From: Streptomyces dangxiongensis
GTDB taxonomy: Bacteria; Actinomycetota; Actinomycetes; Streptomycetales; Streptomycetaceae
Assembly: GCF_003675325.1 (NCBI RefSeq)
Contig: NZ_CP033073.1
Coordinates: 4,464,001-4,528,000 of the forward strand
Length of the DNA stretch: 64,000 nucleotides
Direction of reading: 5' to 3'
Part shown: positions 28,132 through 35,328 of the stretch, one piece after another
Layout of the letters: each line of letters opens with the position of its first letter
How positions within the stretch are numbered: position 1 is the first letter of the stretch
Position numbers and translations under genes: made by a program
The notes under the pieces: generated by a model
What the model was told of the DNA's origin: nothing
Database searches by the model: none
Seen by the model: only the letters and a program-made list of their open reading frames with translations

Positions 28132-29268
28132 TCAGGTCGCTGCCGTGTCCCCCTTTTCGTGAGCGGTGGCCCGGACCGCAGCCAGGTGAGCGGCGGCCGC
28201 CATGGCCAGGGTGATGTGCCGGTACCAGGCCGCGTACTGACGGACTTGGTAGTGATCCAGACCCGCCTCGTTCTTCGCGGCCTGGAAGCACTCCTCGATC
28301 GCCCAGCGGGCCCCGGCAGCGTGGACGATCTCGGCCGGCGCAGTGTTCGCGGGCGCGTGCACCAGGTAGTAGGCCCGTTCGTCGTCGGCGAGGGACCGTC
28401 GGATCAGCAGTGCGTCTTCGAAGCCGTCGTCGCCCTCGCCGGGCAGCGGGACCAGGGCCCAGGCGTATTCACGCAGGCCGTGCGCACCGTCACCGGCGGA
28501 ACGGATCTCCCAGGCATGTTCCGGCAGGATCGCCGAGACGGTGCGGGCGTTCTGCCCGCGCGGCCCGCACCGGTGCTTGCCGGAGATCGCCAGGACGTAG
28601 CTCAGGCGCTGCCCGGCCAGCCAGCGGCGCAGGACGGGGTCCTGGCCGTAGACCTCGTCGCCGGGCACCCAGCGAAACGGCACCCTCGCGGCAACCGCCC
28701 GCTCCAGCATCGCGCGGGCCAGCGCGGGCTTGGTGCGGAAGACGACCTCGGCGCCGATCCTCGCATCCGCCCGGCGGGCCGGATCCTCGATCCAGGAGGT
28801 GGGCAGGTACAGCTCTCGGTCGATCAACGCCCGCCCCTTCGTGGAGGCGTAGGCCAAGAACACTCTTAGCTGACAGTTGTCGATCTTCCCGGAGGTGCCG
28901 GTGTACTGCCGCTGCACGCCGGCCGACCGGGAGCCCTTCTTGATGAAGCCGGTCTCGTCCACGGCCAACACGCCGTCCTCGGCGCCCAGATGTTCCAGCA
29001 CGAAGCCGCGAACCTCGTCACGGACCGCGTCGGCGGACCAGTCGGCCTGGTTCAGCAGCCGCTGCATGCCGTCCGGGCACAGCTCACCGGCCTGCTCGGC
29101 CAGCGTCCAGCCGTTCTTGCGTTCCAAGGGTGCAAGCAGTCCGCGCAGATACTCCCTTGCCCGCCGACGTGGCTCGGACCTGCGGAAATACCCACCGATC
29201 CGAGCATGCAGTGCGTCCAGACCGGTCGCCCAGCGGTGCACCTCATCAACCGTGACGTCCCCACCCAT
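28132..29268 (-). CDS. IS701-like DDE transposase, C-terminus frameshifted
   Basis: 378 residues from ATG 29268. RNase-H-fold DDE marks are visible: Asp in VLAVDETGFIKKG, Asp in PGDEVYG, and Glu in WAIEECFQAAKNEAGLDHYQVR. The frame stops at 28132 after AHEKGDTAAT. A different frame then continues with DLIRLSVNEIRRLL and WSYWRRRHQHRARLSHYRRR down to 27971, which is the usual C-terminus of these proteins. The shift lies in or just after the run AAAAGGGGG. Either it is a disabling indel or the element uses frameshifting; the catalytic core is complete. Confidence 0.85.
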   Translation of the reverse strand: MGGDVTVDEVHRWATGLDALHARIGGYFRRSEPRRRAREYLRGLLAPLERKNGWTLAEQAGELCPDGMQRLLNQADWSADAVRDEVRGFVLEHLGAEDGVLAVDETGFIKKGSRSAGVQRQYTGTSGKIDNCQLRVFLAYASTKGRALIDRELYLPTSWIEDPARRADARIGAEVVFRTKPALARAMLERAVAARVPFRWVPGDEVYGQDPVLRRWLAGQRLSYVLAISGKHRCGPRGQNARTVSAILPEHAWEIRSAGDGAHGLREYAWALVPLPGEGDDGFEDALLIRRSLADDERAYYLVHAPANTAPAEIVHAAGARWAIEECFQAAKNEAGLDHYQVRQYAAWYRHITLAMAAAAHLAAVRATAHEKGDTAAT

Positions 29269-29305
29269 GCCCAGCTCAACGAGCAGCCAGACCAACCGTC
29301 ACAGC

Positions 29306-29321
29306 AACTGCGGCTGCAGTA
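29306..29321 (-). repeat. Right terminal inverted repeat of the IS
   Basis: AACTGCGGCTGCAGTA, exact complement of the left end, followed by the second CTAG. Confidence 0.92.
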
Positions 29322-29325
29322 CTAG

Positions 29326-29516
29326 CCCAGTACAGACCGCCCACTCGCCCCACTGCCGAGATCATCGCTCCGGAAGCGGATCCCGAGCCCGCCAGCGCGG
29401 AGAAACCCGAAACGGAAGCCGTGCCGAGCAATGCTGATTCGTTGGTGGACGTCAGGGAGATCAACTCCCCATCCGCTCACGCAAACGGCCCCGGTCATGG
29501 AGCCGAGGCCGAGTAG
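29326..29516 (+). pseudogene. C-terminal tail of a tyrosine integrase (remnant)
   Basis: The frame …AEIIAPEADPEPASAEK…REINSPSAHANGPGHGAEAE-stop matches the acidic tail of the intact integrase ending at 61985 (EINSPSAHAPLTQTAPDKESEAE). Nothing of the catalytic domain is left. It marks the integrase end of an older element in the same tRNA site. Confidence 0.8.
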
Positions 29517-29588
29517 AGGCCATAGGTCGCGGGCGCGCGCGGCGTGGCCGGGAGGAGGCGCAGGTTGGGGATGCCCCGGCTTGCCTCG

Positions 29589-29628
29589 CGCTATGCAATT
29601 GGAGGTATATACCGTTGATTGCATAGCG
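29589..29628. promoter_or_regulatory. 40-bp nested palindrome over the toxin start codon
   Basis: Outer arms CGCTATGCAAT (29589–29599) and ATTGCATAGCG (29618–29628) are a perfect inverted repeat. Inside, on the same centre, lies the perfect palindrome GGTATATACC (29604–29613). The whole covers the ATG at 29593 and a GGAGG. Toxin–antitoxin operons are usually autoregulated through such palindromes. It could instead be a recombination site. Confidence 0.6.
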
Positions 29629-29994
29629 GAGCGATGGGAAAGCGAGATCGAACCCGAGGTGCGGGATTGGCTGGAGAGACTTCCGTCCCGCCTCTACCGG
29701 CGCGTGGAGGACAAGACGGACCGTCTCTTGGACGAGCCGACGACGCTTGGCGAGCCGTACTCGCGTCACCTGGGTGGCAAGCCGCGTGAGCTGCGCTTCG
29801 AGCTGGACGGCGAGGCCGTGCGCATCCCGTACTGGCTTGCCCCGGGGCAGCGGATCGTTCTGTTGACGGTGTTCCGTAAGACGAGGATGCGTGAGGCGGC
29901 GGAAGTCGAGCGTGCGCATCAGGCCCAGAAGATCTGCGAGGCCGAGCACAGCCGGGCCGAGCACACCTACGATCGGCGCAAGGAGAGTCGATGA
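29593..29994 (+). CDS. RelE/HigB-like toxin of a type II toxin–antitoxin pair
   Basis: 133 residues. WESEIEPEVRDWLERLPSRLYRRVEDKTDRLL, then LGEPYSRHLGGKPRELRFEL, RIPYWLAPGQRIVLLTVFRKT and MREAAEVERAHQAQ, is the RelE/HigB (phage-derived Gp49-like) fold of ribosome-dependent mRNA interferases. The start is uncertain: ATG 29593 sits in a palindrome without a ribosome binding site, but later in-frame starts would lose the first strand. The antitoxin gene overlaps by four bases (ATGA at 29991). Confidence 0.82.
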   Translation: MQLEVYTVDCIAERWESEIEPEVRDWLERLPSRLYRRVEDKTDRLLDEPTTLGEPYSRHLGGKPRELRFELDGEAVRIPYWLAPGQRIVLLTVFRKTRMREAAEVERAHQAQKICEAEHSRAEHTYDRRKESR

Positions 29995-30206
29995 ATCACA
30001 GCACGTGGAGGACGCGCCGGGTCCGGCAGCTTGCGGGTGAGGCGGTGGAGTACGACCAGGAGTACGTCGACGCGCGGCTGGCCGGCGATCTCGGGCAGGC
30101 GGTCTACGACCGTCGGATCGAACTCGGCCTGTCCCAGGAGCCGGAGTCGCGCGACCCGGAGCCCAAGCCGGTGCGGGCGTTCATCGTCCCCCCGGCCAAA
30201 GCCTGA
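29991..30206 (+). CDS. Truncated XRE-type antitoxin
   Basis: 71 residues. The N-terminus AGDLGQAVYDRRIELGLSQ is the start of a HigA/XRE antitoxin, where LSQ opens the helix-turn-helix. The next residues should be the recognition helix (typically xELAxRAGxTQxxVSRLE), but the sequence jumps to EPESRDPEPKPVRAFIVPPAKA. The DNA-binding half is missing, probably by an internal deletion. Whether the short product still neutralises the toxin cannot be told. Confidence 0.65.
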   Translation: MNHSTWRTRRVRQLAGEAVEYDQEYVDARLAGDLGQAVYDRRIELGLSQEPESRDPEPKPVRAFIVPPAKA

Positions 30207-30217
30207 CCGTTTCCCAG

Positions 30218-30245
30218 CCCCGGCCGGCCGTGAGGTTGGCCGGGG
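30218..30245 (+). terminator. Hairpin after the toxin–antitoxin pair
   Basis: CCCCGGCC (30218–30225) pairs with GGCCGGGG (30238–30245) twelve bases after the antitoxin stop codon. Confidence 0.6.
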
Positions 30246-30477
30246 TTCTACTTCGTGGCGTCATCACTGAAAACGGCGGCGTGGATACGTGCCCCGATTC
30301 CCCGGCGGCGGGTGAGTATCCATGCGGGCAGCGGATCGAATGGCCGCCTGCCGGGCGTCCGCGTCTCCGCCCCTTTCGGCCGTTGGACGCCATGACTGGG
30401 ACGCCATCGGAGTCCAGGCCCACTTGCCGGTAGGTTCCGGCAAGATCGCGCGAGGATGTGGCATCCGGTCATGGAAC

Positions 30478-30508
30478 AGGCCCCCCGTTCGAATGGAACG
30501 AGGGGCCT
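30478..30508. terminator. Hairpin just outside the left attachment site
   Basis: Arms 30478–30490 and 30496–30508 (AGGCCCCCCGTTC against GAACGAGGGGCCT) match at 12 of 13 positions with a 5-base loop, followed by a T-containing stretch. Confidence 0.55.
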
Positions 30509-30535
30509 ATACCTACTTTGACCTGCTGTTTAGGT

Positions 30536-30581
30536 CTGTGCCCCCGGCAGGATTCGAACCTGCGACACCCGCTTTAGGAGT
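30536..30581 (-). repeat. Left attachment site: 46-bp 3' fragment of tRNA-Arg(CCU)
   Basis: Read on the minus strand the segment runs from the anticodon loop CTCCTAA (anticodon CCU) through the T arm GGTTCGAATCC to the acceptor strand CGGGGGCA. The 5' half of a tRNA is not present next to it, so this is a fragment, not a gene. The same 46 bases occur in the same orientation at 62030–62075. This is the expected footprint of tyrosine integrases that insert into the 3' end of tRNA genes. Confidence 0.88.
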
Positions 30582-30728
30582 GGGATTGGATCCTTGCCGG
30601 GGGGTGCTCCACCCTGCCGTAGGGCGCTGTTCTGCCTGATCAGCGCCCTACGGCGTCGTACCCCATCCGGCTCGTGACGCCCTGTGCTGGACCGTCCGCT
30701 CACGCATCGCGCACGCACGCAAGGCCGG

Positions 30729-31223
30729 TCAGGAGTCCAGACTCTTGCGACGCACGCGCATGTAGGTTCCTGATGTGGTACTCCCGCCCCACCCGCCAGT
30801 CGTGGCGATGTCCCATCCTTGCTGGGCGCGCATCTGCTTGGCGAACGCGTCGAGGTCATTGATGGCGCATCCGCAGTCCAGATGGACGCGGACAGTGATG
30901 TAGCTGCCCATCGGCTTCTTCTCGCTGGGGTCCAGCGTCCAGCGGACGGCGTGCTCGTGGTCAGCGAGCCCGGTGCGCTGTTGATCGTGAAGGAGTCCGT
31001 GTGCGCGGGCATACTCGTCGAGGTCGTCGATGACGAACAGGTCGCTTCGCCAGGAACCCGGCCATACGGCGAACAGTCGGGACTCCCCACTGCGAGCCCG
31101 CTCGTAAGCGCCGGCATCAACGCCGTGGGACACCGTTCCGTCCTCGGCTACTTCGATATAGCACAGCGTCTTCGCGGTGTACGGGAAGTCCCTGCCGACA
31201 GCAGCTGCGCTGCGGGGTTCCAT
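30729..31223 (-). CDS. Hypothetical protein, function unknown
   Basis: 164 residues with protein-like composition: AKTLCYIEVAEDGTVSHGVDAGAYERA, LFVIDDLDEYARAHGL, GSYITVRVHLDCGCAINDLDAFAKQM. I recognise no family. There is no signal peptide or membrane segment. It is the first gene inside the left attachment site and points outward, toward the attachment site. Confidence 0.6.
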   Translation of the reverse strand: MEPRSAAAVGRDFPYTAKTLCYIEVAEDGTVSHGVDAGAYERARSGESRLFAVWPGSWRSDLFVIDDLDEYARAHGLLHDQQRTGLADHEHAVRWTLDPSEKKPMGSYITVRVHLDCGCAINDLDAFAKQMRAQQGWDIATTGGWGGSTTSGTYMRVRRKSLDS

Positions 31224-31684
31224 GCTGCTCCTTCGGGCTGGTGGTGTTAGACCGACTGGCCGCCAAGTACCAGGGCCTCAGGTGATCCTGGCATGAGGCG
31301 GAACTCGACGAAGGGGCTTTCTGAACTGCGATCACGCAGCGAGGAGGAGCGTGCGTGACAGTGGCTCATTGGCGCTGCCGCATACCTGCGTGGCCCTGGC
31401 GGTTTGCGCTACTTGATCCGTCGACCGTTGAAGACGCCCTGGCACCGTCTGCGCCTACTTCACGACTTTGTGCGCCATTGTCACCACGCCTGCGCCCGGG
31501 TAGCCTGCCGCTAGCCATGCGGACCCGGGCTGAGGTGCCGGGTCTGACAGCAACCCGCTTTTGGCCATGCGAACGAGCATGTAGCTCAGACGACACGTTG
31601 ATCGGCAGGGTTTCCCCTTACTTGTGGCGGTGTCCGCGCGTGTTCGTGCCCGCGCCGCCTCTGAGACGTGATGTGAGACAGGAA
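31224..31684. other. Region without a convincing gene
   Basis: The plus-strand frame that opens at 31355 is rich in Cys, Arg, Trp and Pro and looks non-coding until 31685. An inverted repeat GCCCGGGT/ACCCGGGC lies near 31495–31530. Otherwise I see nothing. Confidence 0.35.
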
Positions 31685-32404
31685 ATGATTCATTCGTTCA
31701 TCGCACACACGAGTCCGGGGCGGAGCAGAGTATTCGCCCTTGCCAAAGGCCCTCGCGACGAGTTGGAGGCGGTCACTACGCTGGGAGCGGGCGATCTCCA
31801 TCTGACCGGGGAACTGGTCGATGCACTCAACTGCTTCCTGGCCGACCGAGACGAGGCTTCTCTCGGAGTGGTGCTGGATCGAGTCCCGAAGCCGGTGCGC
31901 ATGGCCGCGCAGCAATATCTCAAGAACAAGTGCGCACCGATGCTTGGAGCCTTCACTGGCTTCGGGCCGATTGACGTGGTTCGCCCCGCTGTCTATTTCA
32001 GCGATATCGATGACGAACTCGAGGAGTACCTTGAGGGCGCGTACATGATCGGGCTCGGCATTCGCATGTCGAACGAGCGCGGCAGCGATGGAGACGTCGA
32101 CTGGGTTGTGCAATTGCTCAGCGACGAGGTCTCCGTGCCAGCCAGCGCCGAGCCGCGTACATGGGCACTTCCCGTAGAAGCGAAGCTCCTGCAAACCTGG
32201 ACGAGTAAGCGGCTGACTGGCGGCATCGGCCCCGTTCGTAGCGCCCTAAATGTGGCGGAGGACGCGAGTGCCGAGGGGCGTTGGGTAAGGATCCATACGT
32301 TGCTTCACAGCGACCGCGATGTCGACTTCGAGGGCAACGGATCCTCGGAGTTCGTCGTCGACGTCTTCGATGCGTCCATCCCACTACAGCACTTGGATGA
32401 GTAG
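31685..32404 (+). CDS. Hypothetical protein, function unknown
   Basis: 239 residues from ATG 31685, chosen for the AGGA just upstream and because protein-like sequence begins there (MIHSFIAHTSPGRSRVFALAKGP). Later parts include LTGELVDALNCFLADRDEASLGVVLDRVP, FSDIDDELEEYLEGAYMIGLG and WALPVEAKLLQTWTSKRLTGG. The GC content is lower than in the core genes. No domain is recognised. It lies between the left attachment site and the defence-like genes. Confidence 0.55.
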   Translation: MIHSFIAHTSPGRSRVFALAKGPRDELEAVTTLGAGDLHLTGELVDALNCFLADRDEASLGVVLDRVPKPVRMAAQQYLKNKCAPMLGAFTGFGPIDVVRPAVYFSDIDDELEEYLEGAYMIGLGIRMSNERGSDGDVDWVVQLLSDEVSVPASAEPRTWALPVEAKLLQTWTSKRLTGGIGPVRSALNVAEDASAEGRWVRIHTLLHSDRDVDFEGNGSSEFVVDVFDASIPLQHLDE

Positions 32405-32764
32405 GCCGGCTGTGCTTGCCGCGGTTCAGCGAGCAGGTCCTGCGGGCTGCCACCGGGCGACTATGCATAGGCCCTGGCAGCGAGCACTCCCCCCTGCGCT
32501 CAGGGGGAATTTCGGCCAGGCGCGTGATCGGCGGCAGCGACCAGGTGTCTGCTGGTGCAGCGCCAGGACACTGCTCATAGAGCCCGAGGTTGCCCCCCCC
32601 CATCGATCAGTAGTCGGTGACGACAGTGCTGCAGTCCATGGGCGCTCCGAGTTGGGGCGCCCATGGACTGCCCTGTGGTTCGCGCACGGCCACGCTGATT
32701 CACCCGGCTGGGGCGCCCCGGTGTGCCGTGGGCCAGCACCGCTGAAGGTCTCCTGGGGGCTTGG
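32405..32764. other. Intergenic region between convergent genes, nothing recognised
   Basis: About 360 bases between the ends of two convergent genes. There is one inverted repeat, GTCCATGGGCGCTCC…GGGCGCCCATGGAC (about 32634–32667), which may act as a terminator for both. No reading frame is convincing. Confidence 0.4.
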
Positions 32765-34810
32765 TCACCTGTCAGTTCGGACGAAACGGCAGAAGGGCGC
32801 CTCGAATTTCAGGGAGACGGATTCCTTGCACTGCTTACCTCCGACCTTCAAAGCCCGCACGGTGGCTGAGTCGGCGTCGGGCAGGTTGGTCCAGTAGACC
32901 CCGTCGCGATGTAGTTCAACGATGGTGTTGGCGCCGCGTGCGATAGGCGTCGGGACATGTCGCAGTTCGAGCGGCTCGTCAGGCCCTTCGCTCAACGCGC
33001 GAGCTGTGATCAGAACCGCGAGGTTGTGTTCCTCCGCAATGCGGCGTGCCACGTCCATGCTCAATGCCAGGCCCTCCTCGTCCAGCTCGCTGTAGCTCTG
33101 GATCGTGTCGACCACCCACAGGGCAAGGCGACCACGCTGCGGTGGGATGACCGTAGTTGCGGCTTCCCGGAAGACCTGTTCAAGCGGGAGCCCGATGGTC
33201 GGGGTGTGCCAGCCTGGCACCCTGACTGAGGACTCTGATGCGCGGCGACGCACGGAGTCGAAGTCCACCGTGTCGGCGGGGTATCGCAGATCTGCTCCGC
33301 AGGTGGCGCTGACGAGCTTCCGCTCGATCGTGTCGGAGTTGATCTCGCAGGTGCTGAAGACCGTGAGTCGTTCGGCTGTGGCATTGTGCAGCGCGATGTT
33401 CAGCGCCATTGTCGAGCGGCCGGCAGTTGGCACGGACACGATCGCGGTGACCGTCCCAGGCTCCAGCTTCAGGAGGTCGTTGACGTCCGGCCACGGAGTG
33501 GCACCAGGAGTCTTGCCGAGGCCGATCCAGGTGCCTTCCTCATCAATGCCAGGCACCGGGTGCGGTACTTCCTCGGAGCCCTCGTCCCCTGTGCCCTCGG
33601 CGGCGTTTTCAGCGGGCCAGGCGTGCAAGGGGACCTGCGCGTCGCGGGATGCCACCTGCATCATGTCTGGCTGCCACATCACCTTGCTGAAGAACGTCTC
33701 CCCGATGGCCGAGAGAGGGAGATTCCAGGGCCGACCGAAGGGCTTGACGTCCCAGCCGTTGGCGCGGGCCCTGTCGGCGCTGGCGCTGATCCGCCCGATG
33801 GTGCTGTTGGCGGCTTGCCGCTTGTTCACTCCGCCACGCTGGTAGTAGGCGGCGGAGTCCTTGGCCGCCCGGTAGATGAAGTTGAAGACCTGGCCGAGGC
33901 TGAAGGTGCTCAGGGCGTCTTGGAGGGCGGTGCGGGTCCCCTCGCCCTGGTTCATCTCAAGGTGGTGCTCGCCGAGCTTCATCGCGAGGTAGTCCTGTGC
34001 GTCCGCCAGCACCAGCTCGTCCCATAGCTCGCGCCACTGGCCCGCCCAGGAGGTCGGCCACGGGCCTTCCCGGAAGGTGCGGTTCAGAGCTTGGAGGAGG
34101 CGGGGGTGCCGATCAGTGAGCTCGTCGGCCTGGCCCATGAGGTAGTAGCTGACGCGGCCGAGGTAGAAGGAATCGCTGAGTTCCCCGTCGTCGTCCAGGG
34201 CGAAGGCGTCGAGGTGCGAGTCCGGGTGCACTTTGATCAGGCGCGGCACAGCCTTCAGGAGCCCACGCTCGAAGTCATACCGAAGCTGCTCGGGAGCCCA
34301 GCGGCGCTCCTTCGGCCAGATGTCGGTGGGAGACGTCAGCCCGGCGTCTTCGACTGCCGGGTCGCTAAAGAGGGTATGCAGCGCGATGGCCTCGAAAAGA
34401 GTGAGGTCGGCGGGCTCCAAGTCGGGACGGTTCAGGACGGGGTACTGCTCGTAGACCTCGGCACGACGCCGCGCCTTCTGTTCCTTGGCCCGTGCGGCCT
34501 GCTCTTCCACTTCGCGTTCGTGGCAGCTCGGGCACTTCCAGCTTTCGAAACGGAGGGCTTGAGTGAGATCACTGCGGCTGGACACGGGGTAGGGGTCCTC
34601 GCAGGACTCGCACAACAAGTCGGTCAGGTAGGCCGTGCCCGCCTGCTGGGCGATGCGGGTCATCTGCTGCGGCTTCAGCCCGTACTCCGCGCGGATGGCA
34701 GTGACGGTCTGCGCCCACGTCTCACCGTCCTCGTTGAGTCGCCAGTACGCCTCGAAGGCGGCTGCCTCGGGCGCATCGTCCGTGAGCACTTCGAGTTCGA
34801 GCTGAGCCAC
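32765..34810 (-). CDS. Zinc-ribbon protein with a degenerate RecA/DnaB-like ATPase domain
   Basis: 681 residues from GTG 34810, which has GGGGGGAA upstream. The N-terminal part is helical, with a zinc-ribbon-like pair CESC and CPSC about 70–120 residues in. A long helical middle follows. The last 240 residues look like the RecA fold of DnaB-type helicases: TAIVSVPTAGRSTMALNIAL, FSTCEINSDTIERKLVSAT, LALWVVDTIQSY. The Walker A motif is altered (VPTAGRST at 460–467, Arg465 where Lys is expected). I do not recognise the family. Its position among defence-like genes makes a phage-related role plausible but unproven. Confidence 0.65.
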   Translation of the reverse strand: MAQLELEVLTDDAPEAAAFEAYWRLNEDGETWAQTVTAIRAEYGLKPQQMTRIAQQAGTAYLTDLLCESCEDPYPVSSRSDLTQALRFESWKCPSCHEREVEEQAARAKEQKARRRAEVYEQYPVLNRPDLEPADLTLFEAIALHTLFSDPAVEDAGLTSPTDIWPKERRWAPEQLRYDFERGLLKAVPRLIKVHPDSHLDAFALDDDGELSDSFYLGRVSYYLMGQADELTDRHPRLLQALNRTFREGPWPTSWAGQWRELWDELVLADAQDYLAMKLGEHHLEMNQGEGTRTALQDALSTFSLGQVFNFIYRAAKDSAAYYQRGGVNKRQAANSTIGRISASADRARANGWDVKPFGRPWNLPLSAIGETFFSKVMWQPDMMQVASRDAQVPLHAWPAENAAEGTGDEGSEEVPHPVPGIDEEGTWIGLGKTPGATPWPDVNDLLKLEPGTVTAIVSVPTAGRSTMALNIALHNATAERLTVFSTCEINSDTIERKLVSATCGADLRYPADTVDFDSVRRRASESSVRVPGWHTPTIGLPLEQVFREAATTVIPPQRGRLALWVVDTIQSYSELDEEGLALSMDVARRIAEEHNLAVLITARALSEGPDEPLELRHVPTPIARGANTIVELHRDGVYWTNLPDADSATVRALKVGGKQCKESVSLKFEAPFCRFVRTDR

Positions 34811-34972
34811 GTTCCCCCCTAGGGTTTGTCGGCAGGCGCCAATTATTTCGAGTTTGCGGACAAAGGAGGGGCGTTTTAGCTGCGTAGACTGCGCTGACCT
34901 GCTCTGAAGAGCGATGCTCCGTGTTCCGCTGCCGCGAGAAATCATTGTTGCGGCCACGGGGGCGGGTCTCCG

Positions 34973-35304
34973 CCAAGGAGAACGGCGAGATGCTTCACCC
35001 CGCCAACGTCACGCGGCGGTTCATCGAGCTGTACGAGGAGATCGGTCTCCTGCCGGTCCGGCTCCATGACCTCCGTCACGGTGCTACGACCCTCGCCCAC
35101 GCGGCTGGGGCCGACCTGAAGGGCATCGAGGAGATGCTCGGCCACTCCTCGATCACCATCACGGCCGACACGTACACGAGCTTGCTCCCCGAGGCGGACC
35201 TTGCGATCGCGGAGGCCGTAGCCCGGCTCGTCCCGCGCGCCCGCGTCACCTCCGAAACCACCGCCCCCGAAGGAAGCGAGTCCGTGGTCGCCTGTACCAA
35301 GTGA
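34973..35304 (+). pseudogene. C-terminal fragment of a tyrosine integrase
   Basis: From KENGEMLHPANVTRRFIELYEE onward this is a close copy, about 90% identical in DNA by eye, of the intact integrase at 61534–61830. It keeps HDLRHG, LGHSSITIT and the tyrosine in DTYTSLLPEA but lacks the first catalytic Arg and the whole N-terminal DNA-binding part. It ends ARVTSETTAPEGSES, then diverges. It lies 24 bases before the helicase gene. Confidence 0.88.
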
Positions 35305-35328
35305 CCATGGACGCGTCATAATGGAGTG

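Larger units (their letters stand above)
27957..29321 (-). mobile_element. IS701-family-like insertion sequence, 1365 bp, CTAG target duplication
   Basis: Perfect 16-bp terminal inverted repeats (TACTGCAGCCGCAGTT at 27957–27972; its complement at 29306–29321) flank one transposase gene. CTAG stands directly outside both ends (27953–27956 and 29322–29325), which fits a 4-bp target duplication. The element separates a decayed stretch on the left from the tail of an integrase pseudogene on the right. Confidence 0.9.

Noticed and set aside
30536..30615. A complete tRNA-Arg gene on the minus strand
   Set aside because: Only the part from the anticodon loop to the 3' end is present; acceptor 5' strand and D arm are missing.
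31355..31684. N-terminal extension of the hypothetical gene at 31685
   Set aside because: Cys/Trp/Arg-rich composition unlike protein, and a ribosome binding site stands before ATG 31685.
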